Source of the DNA: CAWEQW01 sp963811365
Lineage (GTDB): Bacteria; Actinomycetota; Actinomycetes; Propionibacteriales; Nocardioidaceae
Reading direction: 5' to 3'
NCBI GenBank assembly: GCA_963811365.1
Contig: CAWEQW010000006.1
Span: 1 to 64,000 of the forward strand
Length of the DNA stretch: 64,000 nucleotides
Shown: in pieces, positions 51,957 through 60,910 of the stretch
How positions within the stretch are numbered: position 1 is the first letter of the stretch
Layout of the letters: the number at the start of each line of letters is the position of its first letter
The notes under the pieces: generated by a model
Seen by the model: only the letters and a program-made list of their open reading frames with translations
What the model was told of the DNA's origin: nothing
Databases searched by the model: none
Made by a program: the position numbers and the translations under genes

Positions 51957-52886
51957 GTGTCCACCACCACAGCTGCACGCAAGCCTCGCCAACGCATGGG
52001 TGACCGACTCTTCGAGGGCGGCACCCGCCTGGCGGGGCTGGTGATCCTCCTGGTCCTCGCCGGCGTCGCGGCGTTCCTGCTCATCGAGGGTCTGCCCGCC
52101 CTCACCGCGCCGGCGAGCGCCCTGGGCGGGGCGACCAGCTTCCTCGCCTACGTCTGGCCGCTTGTCTTCGGCACGCTGCTGGCGGCGATCATCGCCCTGG
52201 TCGTCGCCACCCCGCTCGCGCTCGGCGTGGCACTGGTCATCTCGCACTACGCCCCCCGCACCCTCTCGCGGCCGATCGGGTACGTCATCGACCTGCTCGC
52301 CGCGGTGCCCAGCGTGGTCTACGGCCTCTGGGGGATCGCCTTCCTCGGCGTCCGGCTGGTGCCGATCTACTCGTGGCTCGAGGAACACCTCGGCTTCCTG
52401 CCGTTCTTCGCCGGACCGGCGTCGGCGACCGGCCGGACGATCCTGACCGCGGGCCTCGTGCTCGCGATCATGATCCTGCCGATCATCACGGCCATCACCC
52501 GCGAGATCTTCGCGCAGACCCCGGTCCTGAACCAGGAGGCGGCGCTGGCGCTCGGAGCGACCCGGTGGGAGATGATCCGGCTCGCGGTGCTGCCCTACGG
52601 ACGCTCCGGCATCGTCTCCGCGGTGATGCTCGGCCTCGGCCGCGCCCTCGGAGAGACGATGGCGGTCGCGATGGTGCTCTCGGCCAGCGGCGTGGTCACC
52701 CTCAACCTGATCAGCAACACCAACCCCTCGACCATCGCGGCGAACATCGCGCTGAAGTTCCCGGAGGCGACCGGCCTGAGCGTCAGCGCACTGATCGCCA
52801 GCGGCCTGGTGCTGTTCGTGATCACCTTCGCGGTGAACTTCGCCGCCCGGGCCATCGTCGCCGGCGCCGAGAGGAAGATGAAGTGA
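51957..52886 (+). CDS. pstC: Phosphate ABC transporter permease PstC
   Basis: 309 residues with six hydrophobic segments, for example LVILLVLAGVAAFLLIEGL, LVFGTLLAAIIALVVATPLAL and TAGLVLAIMILPIITAITRE. The coupling loop EAALALGATRWEMIRLAVLP is the standard permease EAA motif that contacts PstB. GTG 51957 follows AAGGACC; it lies ~50 bases after the intercistronic hairpin. GTGA overlap with pstA (52883-52886) couples the two. Confidence 0.95.
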   Translation: MSTTTAARKPRQRMGDRLFEGGTRLAGLVILLVLAGVAAFLLIEGLPALTAPASALGGATSFLAYVWPLVFGTLLAAIIALVVATPLALGVALVISHYAPRTLSRPIGYVIDLLAAVPSVVYGLWGIAFLGVRLVPIYSWLEEHLGFLPFFAGPASATGRTILTAGLVLAIMILPIITAITREIFAQTPVLNQEAALALGATRWEMIRLAVLPYGRSGIVSAVMLGLGRALGETMAVAMVLSASGVVTLNLISNTNPSTIAANIALKFPEATGLSVSALIASGLVLFVITFAVNFAARAIVAGAERKMK

Positions 52887-54010
52887 GCAGCCACCTCCGC
52901 TCCGTGTCGTCCCCGGCCGGCGGCGAGGGCCAGGCTCCCGGCACCCCCGAGACTCCCACCTCCGCTGGGGGCCGTGACCACCTGCCGCTGACCCACCCCC
53001 GGCTCCCCCGCTGGGCTCCCCTGCTCGTCGTGGTGCTCGCCGGCGCGGCGTCGGCGCTGCTGACCATGACGCTCGGCTGGAGCCTCGCCGGCTGGGCGGT
53101 CGCCACGCTGGTGCTGTACGCGGTCGCGCTGCCGCTGTGGTCTCGGGTCGTCGAGAACGGGCGCGCGGCGACGGACCGGCTGGTCACCACGCTGGTCTGG
53201 TCAGCGTTCCTGATCGCGCTGGTTCCCCTGGTCTCGCTGGTGTGGAACGTGCTCGCGCAGGGCCTGGGGGTGATCAACGCCGAGTTCCTGACCTACTCGA
53301 TGCGCAACGTGATCGGTTCGGGCGGCGGCATCTACCACGCGATCATCGGCACGCTGCTGGTCACGGCGGCCACCACGGTGATCTCCGTCCCGATCGGGCT
53401 GGCCACTGCGGTCTTCCTCGTCGAGTACGGCGAGGAGGGCAGGACGGCCAGCACCATCCGCTTCCTCGTCGACGTGATGACCGGCATCCCCTCGATCGTC
53501 GCCGGCCTCTTCGCCTACGCGCTGTTCGTGATCTTCTTCGGCGAGGGCGTCCGAGCCGGCTTCGGTGGCGCGGTCGCCCTCTCGCTGCTGATGATCCCGG
53601 TCGTGGTCCGCTCCTGCGAGGAGATGCTGAAGCTCGTGCCGCACGACCTGCGGGAGGCGGCGTACGCCCTGGGGGTGCCGAAGTGGCGCACGATCGTGAA
53701 GGTCGTGATCCCGACCTCCATCGGCGGCATCATCACCGGCGTGACGCTGGCCGTCGCGCGCGTCGTCGGCGAGACCGCTCCGCTGCTGATCATCGCCGGC
53801 TCCACCGACTCGGTGAACACCAACCTGTTCTCCGAGCGGATGATGACGCTGCCGGTGTTCATCTACTACTCGTTCACGCAGCCCGGTGTCCCGGCGGAGT
53901 ACGGTCAGGCACGCGCCTGGGGCGCGGCGCTCGTGCTGATCGTGATCGTGATGGCCCTGAACCTGCTGGCCCGGCTCATCGGGTGGTTCTTCCGCCCGAA
54001 GACCGGCTGA
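52883..54010 (+). CDS. pstA: Phosphate ABC transporter permease PstA
   Basis: 375 residues. A ~55-residue polar N-terminus precedes six to eight hydrophobic segments (LLVVVLAGAASALLTMTLG, VSVPIG-type LVTAATTVISVPIGLATAVF, LSLLMIPVVVRSCEEML). The permease coupling loop is LREAAYALGVPKWRTIVKVV. GTG 52883 overlaps the pstC stop. The long N-terminus with extra helices is more than the usual family length and may be a genuine extension. It ends 22 bases before pstB. Confidence 0.93.
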   Translation: MSSHLRSVSSPAGGEGQAPGTPETPTSAGGRDHLPLTHPRLPRWAPLLVVVLAGAASALLTMTLGWSLAGWAVATLVLYAVALPLWSRVVENGRAATDRLVTTLVWSAFLIALVPLVSLVWNVLAQGLGVINAEFLTYSMRNVIGSGGGIYHAIIGTLLVTAATTVISVPIGLATAVFLVEYGEEGRTASTIRFLVDVMTGIPSIVAGLFAYALFVIFFGEGVRAGFGGAVALSLLMIPVVVRSCEEMLKLVPHDLREAAYALGVPKWRTIVKVVIPTSIGGIITGVTLAVARVVGETAPLLIIAGSTDSVNTNLFSERMMTLPVFIYYSFTQPGVPAEYGQARAWGAALVLIVIVMALNLLARLIGWFFRPKTG

Positions 54011-54032
54011 CCGAGAACCGAGAGAAGACACC

Positions 54033-54812
54033 ATGGCCAAGAGCATCGACGTCTCCGACCTCGACATCTACTACGGCGAGTTCCTCGCCGTGGAAGGCGT
54101 GTCGATGACCATCCCTGCACGCTCGGTCACCGCCCTCATCGGTCCTTCCGGGTGCGGCAAGTCCACCTTCCTCCGCTCGCTGAACCGGATGCACGAGGTG
54201 ATCCCGCACGCCCGGGTCACCGGCAAGATCGTGATCGACGGCCAGGACCTCTACGGCCCCGAGGTGGACCCGGTGGAGGTGCGCCGCCAGGTCGGGATGG
54301 TCTTCCAGCGGCCGAACCCGTTCCCGACGATGTCGATCTACGAGAACGTGCTCGCCGGGTCGCGGCTGAACGCCAAGCGGCTGCCGAAGGGCAAGGCCGA
54401 CGAGATCGTCGAGCGGTCGCTGCGCGGCGCCAACCTCTGGGAGGAGGTCAAGGACCGGCTGTCGAAGCCCGGGATGGGCCTCTCCGGCGGCCAGCAGCAG
54501 CGGCTCTGCATCGCCCGGGCGATCGCGGTCGAGCCGCAGGTGCTGCTGATGGACGAGCCGTGCTCGGCGCTCGACCCGATCTCGACGTCGGCGATCGAGG
54601 ACCTGATCCACGAGCTGCGCACCGAGTACACCATCGTGATCGTGACCCACAACATGCAGCAGGCCGCCCGGGTCTCGGAGGACACCGCGTTCTTCAACCT
54701 CGCCGGCGCAGGGCGGCCGGGGCAGCTGGTCGAGATGAACCCCACGAACAAGATCTTCAGCAACCCCGAGGAAGAGGCCACCGAGGCCTACATCAGCGGC
54801 CGGTTCGGCTGA
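54033..54812 (+). CDS. pstB: Phosphate ABC transporter ATPase PstB
   Basis: 259 residues. Walker A GPSGCGKSTFLRSLNRMHE (~38-56), Q-loop near GMVFQRPNPFPTMSI, signature LSGGQQQRLCIARAIA (near 150), Walker B VLLMDEPCSALDPIST and the switch histidine in IVIVTHNMQQAARVSED. The NPFPTMSIYENV and PTNKIFSNP segments are PstB-specific. ATG 54033 follows GAGAGAAG. Last gene of the operon; the GC-rich array and module B follow. No phoU lies directly downstream, unlike many pst operons. Confidence 0.96.
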   Translation: MAKSIDVSDLDIYYGEFLAVEGVSMTIPARSVTALIGPSGCGKSTFLRSLNRMHEVIPHARVTGKIVIDGQDLYGPEVDPVEVRRQVGMVFQRPNPFPTMSIYENVLAGSRLNAKRLPKGKADEIVERSLRGANLWEEVKDRLSKPGMGLSGGQQQRLCIARAIAVEPQVLLMDEPCSALDPISTSAIEDLIHELRTEYTIVIVTHNMQQAARVSEDTAFFNLAGAGRPGQLVEMNPTNKIFSNPEEEATEAYISGRFG

Positions 54813-54825
54813 CCGGGTCGCGCCG

Positions 54826-54959
54826 GGTCACAGCCGCGCCTCGTGACGCCGCGCCCCGTGACAGCCGCGTCCTGACGCCGCGCCTGACAGCCGCGCCCCT
54901 GACGCCGCGCCCTGACGCCGCGCCCTGACGCCGCGCCCTGACGCCGCGCCACATCTCCC
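54826..54959 (-). repeat. GC-rich tandem array, about nine units of 13-15 bp
   Basis: On the minus strand GCGCGGCGTCAGG repeats four times exactly, then five degenerate units (such as GCGCGGCTGTCAG) run to the end of pstB. It directly follows module B, as the array at 9063-9250 follows module A. Confidence 0.85.
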
Positions 54960-55036
54960 CACGACGTACCGCCGCCTCCCACGAGGTGTACGTCATGGGC
55001 AGCGGCGGTTCGTCTGCATCCCATGGTGAACCTCCC
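54960..55036 (-). repeat. Dispersed extragenic module, copy B (inverted)
   Basis: Read on the minus strand it starts GGAGGTTCACCATGGGATGC and matches copy A at 8978-9062 with about 80% identity, including GACGTACACCTCGTGGG. It begins just after the PiT stop codon. Confidence 0.7.
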
Positions 55037-55043
55037 GCCGCGG

Positions 55044-56063
55044 TCAGGAGAGCTGGAAGACGAACTTGCAGAGCCAGTAGGCCACCGCGGCCACCGCGCC
55101 GGCGGCCGGGAAGGTCAGCACCCAGGCCACCACGATCGAGCGCGCGACGCCCCAGCGGACCGCCGAGGCGCGCCGGGTGGCGCCGGCGCCCATGATGGCC
55201 GAGCTGATGACGTGCGTGGTCGACACCGGGGCGTGGTAGACGAACGCGGTGGTGTAGAGCACGGCAGCGCCGACCGACTCCGCGGAGAAGCCGCGCGCCG
55301 GGTCGAGGTGGATGATCCGCCGCCCCAGGGTGCGCATCACCCGGAAGCCGCCGGAGTAGGTGCCCAGCGAGATGGCGGAGGCGGCGCAGACGATCACCCA
55401 CAGCGGCAGCGGGTCGTCGGAGGCGTAGAAGCCGCCGGTGACCAGGGCCAGGAAGATCACGCCCATCGTCTTCTGGGCGTCCTGGAGGCCGTGGCCCAGC
55501 GCCAGTGCGGCGGCCGAGATGGTCTGGGCGAACCGGAAGCCGCGGAACACGCGGTGCGGGTTGCGCCGGCGCAGCACCCACATGAAGCCCAGCATCACCA
55601 GGAACGCGAGCGCGATCCCGATGACCGGCGAGAGCACCATCGGGACCAGCACCTTGCCGACGATCGTCGACCAGTGCACCCCGCCCGAGCCCGCCCCCGC
55701 CACGAGGGCGGCGAGCTCGGCGCCGACGAGGCCGCCGATCAGCGCGTGCGAGGACGAGGACGGCAGCCCGTAGTACCAGGTGATCAGGTTCCACACGATG
55801 GCGCCCGCCAGCGCCGCGAGGACCACGACCAGGCCGTGGCTGCCGCCGGGCGGCGAGATGACCTCGCTGACCGTCCGGGCGACCCCTTGCCCGAGCAGCG
55901 CGCCGACGAAGTTCATCACCGCCGCGAGCGTGAGCGCGATCCGGGGCGTCAGCGCCCGGGTCGAGATCGAGGTCGCGATCGCGTTCGCGGCGTCGTGGAA
56001 CCCGTTGGTGTAGTCGAAGCAGAGGGCGACGGCAACGACCGCGACGACGATCGCCAGGTCCAC
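55044..56063 (-). CDS. Low-affinity inorganic phosphate transporter (PiT family)
   Basis: 339 residues with ten or so hydrophobic segments. Signature pieces: FDYTNGFHDAANAIATSIST near the N-terminus, GQGVARTVSEVI, WYYGLPSSSSHALIGGLVGA and its C-terminal counterpart VYHAPVSTTHVISSAIMGAG, the duplicated GANDVANA-like halves of PiT. It imports phosphate with a cation when it is plentiful. GTG 56063 is three bases after the stop of the DUF47 gene. The high-affinity pst operon is convergent with it, 230 bases away, across the repeat module. Confidence 0.92.
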   Translation of the reverse strand: MDLAIVVAVVAVALCFDYTNGFHDAANAIATSISTRALTPRIALTLAAVMNFVGALLGQGVARTVSEVISPPGGSHGLVVVLAALAGAIVWNLITWYYGLPSSSSHALIGGLVGAELAALVAGAGSGGVHWSTIVGKVLVPMVLSPVIGIALAFLVMLGFMWVLRRRNPHRVFRGFRFAQTISAAALALGHGLQDAQKTMGVIFLALVTGGFYASDDPLPLWVIVCAASAISLGTYSGGFRVMRTLGRRIIHLDPARGFSAESVGAAVLYTTAFVYHAPVSTTHVISSAIMGAGATRRASAVRWGVARSIVVAWVLTFPAAGAVAAVAYWLCKFVFQLS

Positions 56064-56065
56064 GC

Positions 56066-56683
56066 TCAGGACTCCTTGACCGCGATCTGCTCGACGGTGT
56101 TCGCCACGCTCTCGAACGCGTCGATCGCGCTCTCGAGCGCGTCGACCACGTCCTTCAGCTTGAGCACCTCGAGCGCCTCGTAGGAGCCACCGAACAGCTT
56201 GGCCAGGATCCGGCGGTAGCTCTTGTCGCCGGTGTTCTCGAGGCGGTTGATCTCGATCCAGTACTCCTCGAGGCTCTTCATGGTCTTCAGGCAGGGCATC
56301 GCCTCCGCGGTGAGCTCGGCGCAGCGCTGCAGCACCTCCACCTGCTCGGCCAGCTCCTTGGGCAGCCGCTCCACCTCGTACAGCAGCACCATGTCGACGG
56401 CCTCGTCCATGAAGTCCATCACGTCGTCGAGCTGCGAGGCGAGCGCGTAGATGTCCTCTCGGTCGAAGGGCGTGACGAACGTCGAGTTCACCCGGCGGAC
56501 GATCGAGTGCGTGGTCTCGTCGGCGTCGTGCTCGGCATCGCGCATCCGCTTGGCGACCAGCTCGCGGTCCGTGCCCTCGGCCAGCATGTCGGTGAGCAGC
56601 GCAGCGCCGCCCACCAGGTGGCGGGCCGACTCGGCCAGGAGGTCGTAGAACGTGGTATCTGCAGGACGGATGCGCAACGGCAC
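56066..56683 (-). CDS. PhoU-like (DUF47/YkaA) partner of the PiT transporter
   Basis: 205 residues, all helical. ARHLVGGAALLTDMLAEG, RDAEHDADETTHSIVRRVN and VTPFDREDIYALASQLDDVMDF (longer in the protein) carry the conserved E/DXXXD metal-binding pattern of the PhoU-like DUF47 family. Such proteins regulate or assist PiT transporters, with which they are usually encoded. GTG 56683, stop overlapping the region just before PiT. It is divergent from csoR, sharing a ~110-base intergenic region with the CsoR operator. Confidence 0.9.
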   Translation of the reverse strand: MPLRIRPADTTFYDLLAESARHLVGGAALLTDMLAEGTDRELVAKRMRDAEHDADETTHSIVRRVNSTFVTPFDREDIYALASQLDDVMDFMDEAVDMVLLYEVERLPKELAEQVEVLQRCAELTAEAMPCLKTMKSLEEYWIEINRLENTGDKSYRRILAKLFGGSYEALEVLKLKDVVDALESAIDAFESVANTVEQIAVKES

Positions 56684-56762
56684 GACGAACTCCCGGGAAA
56701 CGGCGGATGACCGTGAGCAATGCTAGGCGGTGACGGTGCCCGGTTGGCAGGTGCGGCACACA

Positions 56763-56781
56763 TATACCCCAGCCGGGTATA
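56763..56781. promoter_or_regulatory. CsoR operator: TATACCC-CAGCC-GGGTATA
   Basis: A perfect 7-bp inverted repeat with a 5-base spacer, matching known CsoR boxes. It lies 12 bases before the csoR ATG, where a repressor would block transcription of csoR-copZ-copA. Confidence 0.85.
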
Positions 56782-56792
56782 CGCTTGGGGAC

Positions 56793-57083
56793 ATGGACGC
56801 GCACCCCGGCTACCACGACGACAAGGCCGCCTACCTCGCGCGGCTGCGCCGCATCGAGGGACAGGTCAGGGGCCTGCAGCGGATGGTCGACGAGGACATC
56901 TACTGCATCGACATCCTCACCCAGGTCTCGGCGGTCACCAAGGCGCTGCAGAGCGTCGCCGTCGGGCTGGTCGAGGACCACCTCGGCCACTGCGTGCGCG
57001 ACGCGGTCGCCGGAGGCGGCGACAACGCCGACGCGAAGGTGGCCGAGGCGTCAGCCGCCGTCGCCCGGCTGCTGCGGACCTGA
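56793..57083 (+). CDS. csoR: Copper-sensing repressor CsoR
   Basis: 96 residues, all helical. The Cu(I) ligands of the family are present: Cys in DEDIYCIDILTQ (near residue 36), His and Cys in EDHLGHCVRDAV (near residues 61 and 65). RLRRIEGQVRGLQRMV is the basic DNA-contact helix. CsoR leaves its operator when Cu(I) binds. ATG 56793 lies right after its inverted-repeat operator, so it is autoregulated and leads the csoR-copZ-copA operon. Confidence 0.93.
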   Translation: MDAHPGYHDDKAAYLARLRRIEGQVRGLQRMVDEDIYCIDILTQVSAVTKALQSVAVGLVEDHLGHCVRDAVAGGGDNADAKVAEASAAVARLLRT

Positions 57084-57133
57084 CCACGGTCCGACAGACA
57101 GACAGCACACACCTCAGCGAGAGGACACCAACG

Positions 57134-57334
57134 ATGAGCAGCACCACGTACCAGGTGACCGGGATGACCTGCGCGCACTGCGCCGCGGCGGTGACCGAGG
57201 AGGTCTCCGCGGTCGCCGGCGTGACCGGCGTCTCGGTCGACGTCGACGCGGGCACCGTCGTCGTGGAGGGGGCGCAGGTCAGCGACACGGCCGTGCGCGC
57301 CGCCGTCGACGAGGCCGGCTACACGGTCGCGTGA
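57134..57334 (+). CDS. copZ: Copper chaperone CopZ (heavy-metal-associated domain)
   Basis: 66 residues, one HMA domain. The metal site is GMTCAHCAAAVTEEV (residues ~10-24), with CxxC, and the fold closes with AAVDEAGYTVA. It carries Cu(I) to the P-type ATPase encoded next. ATG 57134 has GAGGA ten bases upstream; the stop overlaps the copA GTG (GTGA). It is 50 bases downstream of csoR. Confidence 0.93.
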   Translation: MSSTTYQVTGMTCAHCAAAVTEEVSAVAGVTGVSVDVDAGTVVVEGAQVSDTAVRAAVDEAGYTVA

Positions 57335-59568
57335 CCACCCCGGCCACCCGCGGCGACGTCCGTACGCCGCCCGGCCCCACCCAGCACATCGACCTGCTGG
57401 TCGGCGGGATGACCTGCGCGTCGTGCGTGGGCCGGGTGGAGAAGAAGCTGAACCGCCTCGACGGCGTGCAGGCGACGGTGAACCTCGCCACGGCGTCGGC
57501 CTCGGTGGACTTCGATCCCGCGCTCGTCGACGAGCAGGGTCTGGTGACCACCGTCGAGCGCACGGGGTACACCGCCGCGGTCGCGGCCCCCGAGGCGCGC
57601 GCCGAGGGGACGAGCACCGAGGACGCCATCGCCGCGGACTACCGGCGCCGGCTGCTCGTCGCCGCTCCGCTGAGCGCGGTCGTGCTGGTGCTGATGATGG
57701 CGCCCGGCATCCCCGACTCCCGGTTCGTGCACTGGGTGGCGCTGCTGCTCGCCACGCCGGTGGTGTTCTGGAGCGGCTGGCCGTTCCACCGTGCCGCGTT
57801 CGTCAACGCCCGCCACGGCGCCAGCACCATGGACACCCTGGTGAGCCTCGGCACGCTGGTGGCCTACGGCTGGTCCCTCGAGCAGGTGCTCACCGGCGGC
57901 ATGGAGAGCTACGTCGAGGTCGCGGCGACCGTGACGACGTTCCTGCTGCTCGGCCGGTGGAGCGAGGCGCGCGCCAAGCGGCGGGCCGGAGCGGCGCTGC
58001 GCGAGCTGCTGGAGCTCGGGGCCACCAAGGCCCGGGTGCTCGAGGACGGCGTCGAGCGCGAGGTCGACGTGGCCGCGCTCCGGCCGGGGATGCGGTTCAC
58101 CGTGCGACCCGGCGAGCAGGTCGCCACCGACGGCGTCGTCGTGGACGGCCGCTCGGGCGTCGACGAGTCGATGCTGACCGGCGAGAGCCTCCCGGTGGAC
58201 AAGCGGCCCGGCGACGAGGTCGTCGGGGCGACCGTGAACCTCAGCGGCCGGCTCGTCGTCGACGTGACCCGCGTCGGCAGCGACACGGCGCTGGCCCGGA
58301 TCGCCGCGCTGGTCAGCCATGCGCAGGCCACCAAGGCCCCGGTCCAGCGGCTGGCCGACCGGGTGTCGTCGGTGTTCGTGCCGGTCGTGCTGGGTCTGGC
58401 GGTGCTCACCTACGTCGCCTGGGCACTCAGCGGGGACCCTGCGCAGGGCTTCACGGCCGCGGTCGCGGTGCTCGTGGTCGCGTGCCCGTGCGCGCTGGGT
58501 CTGGCGACCCCGACGGCGCTGCTCGTCGGGACGGGCAGGGCCGCGCAGCTGGGCATCGTGATCCGGGACGCCGCGGTGCTGGAGTCCACTCGCCGCGTCG
58601 ACACGATCGTGCTGGACAAGACCGGCACGGTGACCACCGGCCGGATGAGCGTGCACGCCGTGGAGACCCACCATGCGGACGCCGTACGGCTGGCGGGAGC
58701 GCTCGAGAGCGCCTCGGAGCACCCTGTCGGGCGCGCCGTGGCCGGGTACGCCGCGGAGGTCGGCCCGCAGCCGTGGCAGGCCGGCGCGGCGCCGTCGGTC
58801 CAGGAGTTCTGCAACACCGAGGGCGTCGGCGTCTCGGGCGTGGTGGACGGGCGCCGGGTGCGGGTCGGGCGGGCTCCGACCGGCGCGGAGGCGTCGCTGC
58901 CGTACGCGCTGGCGCAGGCCGTCTCGCGGGCCCGGGAGGCCGGGATGACCGCGGTGCTCGTGGAGATCGATGACCGGCCGTCGGCCGTGTTCGCGGTCGG
59001 CGACACCGTGAAGGAGACCAGCGCGGAGGCGGTACGCCGGTTCGAGCAGCTGGGCCTGCGCACCTGCCTGCTCACGGGGGATCACCCCGCAGCCGCGCAG
59101 GCGGTGGCCGACGAGGTCGGGATCGGCGCGGTGGTGGCCGACGTGCTGCCCGGCGACAAGGCGGCGACCGTGACCCGACTGCAGGCCGACGGCGGCACGG
59201 TCGCGATGGTCGGCGACGGCGTCAACGACGCGGCCGCCCTGGTGGCCGCGGACCTCGGCGTCGCGATGGGCACGGGGACGGCGGTCGCCATCGAGGCCGG
59301 CGACGTGACCCTGGTGCGCGGGGACCTGCGCACGGCAGCGGACGCGATCGAGCTGTCCCGCCGCACGCTCAGGACGATCGAGCAGAACCTGTTCTGGGCG
59401 TTCGCCTACAACGTCGTGGCGATCCCGCTGGCGGCGCTCGGGCTGCTCAACCCGATGATCGCGGGGGCGGCGATGGCGTTCTCGAGCGTGACCGTGGTAG
59501 CGAACTCGCTGAGGCTCCGGGGGTTCCGGCCGGCTGCGGACCGCGGGAGCTCCACGCCGCGAGGCTGA
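57331..59568 (+). CDS. copA: Copper-exporting P1B-type ATPase
   Basis: 745 residues. One N-terminal HMA domain (GGMTCASCVGRVEKKL, ~26-41), eight transmembrane helices, the copper channel motif ACPCALGLATPTALL (near residue 385), the phosphorylated aspartate VLDKTGTVTTG (near residue 430), the HP motif SEHPVGRAVAGY and the hinge VAMVGDGVNDAAAL (near 628). Further membrane-6-8 residues follow NLFWAFAYNVVAIPLAAL, including the conserved Asn-Tyr pair. It pumps Cu(I) out of the cytoplasm. GTG 57331 overlaps the copZ stop. Confidence 0.96.
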   Translation: MTTPATRGDVRTPPGPTQHIDLLVGGMTCASCVGRVEKKLNRLDGVQATVNLATASASVDFDPALVDEQGLVTTVERTGYTAAVAAPEARAEGTSTEDAIAADYRRRLLVAAPLSAVVLVLMMAPGIPDSRFVHWVALLLATPVVFWSGWPFHRAAFVNARHGASTMDTLVSLGTLVAYGWSLEQVLTGGMESYVEVAATVTTFLLLGRWSEARAKRRAGAALRELLELGATKARVLEDGVEREVDVAALRPGMRFTVRPGEQVATDGVVVDGRSGVDESMLTGESLPVDKRPGDEVVGATVNLSGRLVVDVTRVGSDTALARIAALVSHAQATKAPVQRLADRVSSVFVPVVLGLAVLTYVAWALSGDPAQGFTAAVAVLVVACPCALGLATPTALLVGTGRAAQLGIVIRDAAVLESTRRVDTIVLDKTGTVTTGRMSVHAVETHHADAVRLAGALESASEHPVGRAVAGYAAEVGPQPWQAGAAPSVQEFCNTEGVGVSGVVDGRRVRVGRAPTGAEASLPYALAQAVSRAREAGMTAVLVEIDDRPSAVFAVGDTVKETSAEAVRRFEQLGLRTCLLTGDHPAAAQAVADEVGIGAVVADVLPGDKAATVTRLQADGGTVAMVGDGVNDAAALVAADLGVAMGTGTAVAIEAGDVTLVRGDLRTAADAIELSRRTLRTIEQNLFWAFAYNVVAIPLAALGLLNPMIAGAAMAFSSVTVVANSLRLRGFRPAADRGSSTPRG

Positions 59569-59598
59569 CTCGGTCCCGCAGGACGCGACGGCTCGGCC

Positions 59599-59808
59599 TC
59601 AGGTGTTGCGGACCTGCTGGTTCGGGATCCGCGTCGGCCCCGGCTGGACGCCGAGCAGCCGGTCGACCTCGGCCTGGGTGAGTGACGCCTCCGCCTCGCT
59701 GGCGGCGATGATCAGGTTGGTGGTCAGCTCGACCTCCGCCAGCAGCTCCGCATCCTCGAGGGGGACGTTCAGCTGGTCGTCCACGATGCCAATCCCTTCG
59801 TGGCCCAT
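59599..59808 (-). CDS. Small acidic protein of unknown function
   Basis: 69 residues, rich in Glu, Asp, Leu and Ala: DDQLNVPLEDAELLAEVELT, NLIIAASEAEASLTQAEVDR and a closing GVQPGPTRIPNQQV. One amphipathic helix pair without signal or membrane segment. ATG 59808 has AGAGGAGA ~11 bases upstream; GTG 59784 after GAAGGG is an alternative start. It is convergent with copA. It resembles small conserved actinobacterial proteins in composition, but I do not recognise a family. Confidence 0.6.
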   Translation of the reverse strand: MGHEGIGIVDDQLNVPLEDAELLAEVELTTNLIIAASEAEASLTQAEVDRLLGVQPGPTRIPNQQVRNT

Positions 59809-59909
59809 CTCGGTGCGGTTCTCCTCTGGTCTGACAGGTGAACTCTGACCTGACCAACATTCTGCCGATAGAGGGAATCTTTACCCATAGTCACTTCGGA
59901 CAAACCGAA

Positions 59910-59937
59910 GGGACCCCGACTGACACGTCGGGGTCCC
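59910..59937 (-). terminator. 11-bp perfect hairpin terminator after the cold shock gene
   Basis: GGGACCCCGAC (59910-59920) pairs exactly with GTCGGGGTCCC (59927-59937) around TGACAC. It lies 42 bases beyond the cspA-like stop codon. Confidence 0.85.
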
Positions 59938-59978
59938 TCCTGGATGCCTCGGTGAGGCGTGGTCTGTGTCCAGTGACG

Positions 59979-60182
59979 TCAGACCGGGCGAACGTTCTCC
60001 GCCTGCGGGCCCTTCGGACCCTGGGTGACGTCGAACTCGACCTTCTGGTTCTCGTCGAGCGACTTGTAGCCGCTGGTCTGAATCGCCGAGTAGTGGACGA
60101 AGACGTCGTCGCCGCCGTCCTCCTGGGCGATGAAGCCGAAGCCCTTCTCGGCGTTGAACCACTTGACAGTGCCCTGAGCCAT
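59979..60182 (-). CDS. Cold shock protein (CspA family)
   Basis: 67 residues, one OB-fold. RNA-binding motifs RNP1 KGFGFIAQ and RNP2 VFVHYSAI are both present; it starts MAQGTVKWFNAEKGFG and ends GPKGPQAENVRPV. Cold shock proteins bind single-stranded RNA and DNA and act as chaperones. ATG 60182 is preceded by GGAG ten bases upstream. It is monocistronic, closed by a hairpin, with a long upstream region. Confidence 0.95.
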   Translation of the reverse strand: MAQGTVKWFNAEKGFGFIAQEDGGDDVFVHYSAIQTSGYKSLDENQKVEFDVTQGPKGPQAENVRPV

Positions 60183-60188
60183 GCTCAA

Positions 60189-60910
60189 TTACTCCTACTT
60201 GCGAGGGTGGGACCGCCACCTCGGCGGCCCCGCGCCAGATGCGGGTTGAAACGCCGAGCCCCCTCGAAAAGCCGTTGAGCAACTCAAGAGAGAACGCCGT
60301 CGGACCACAAACTCCGCGGGCGTTCTACCTGCTGGAACTTGCACCTGTTGCGCGACAGACTCTACCAACTCCGGAGCCCGAATCCGAGTGGCCACCGAGA
60401 ACGGTGGGTAAAGCGTCGGCCGCCGGCTCACGTGGCGGGCCTCCTCGCCCCCACCGGCCGCCCCCACCGGCCGCCCACGCCGCCGTACCTCTCGCGCACG
60501 TCCCGGGTGCCGACCCCGGTCGTCAGCATCGCGGTGCCGACGTCCGCGCGGGCCGGGTGCGCGGTGTCGCGGGGGGTCGCTGCCAGGGGCTCGCCGGCCC
60601 GGAGGACGGGGCGGCCGGCGCCGTTGCGGCGGCGCGTGTCCGCCTCCGAGCGGAGCCGCCGACCGGGCCGCGGACAAGCCCCCGGATCCCCGGACGGATG
60701 TCGACCACGACATCCGGACGCCGGAAGGGTGACGAGAACCAGCGGCAACTTGTGCCGCTACGCCCCGATTCGGGGCTTGTGTCGTACCCTGGCAGGGAGG
60801 CTCGCGCGCATCGGGCCTCCTGCGCCGAACGAGTGGCCGGCCGAAGGGCCGGTCCCCCGGGTGGGGACCAGGGCACGTTCGGCCGGACTATCCCGAGGGG
60901 GGACGCGCGG
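60189..60910. other. About 720 bases without a supported gene
   Basis: This lies between the divergent cold shock gene and the secreted protein gene. It should contain a long cold-shock 5' leader near 60190-60330, which is AT-richer. GC-rich frames open on both strands further right, but none has a recognised domain or ribosome site. Confidence 0.4.
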
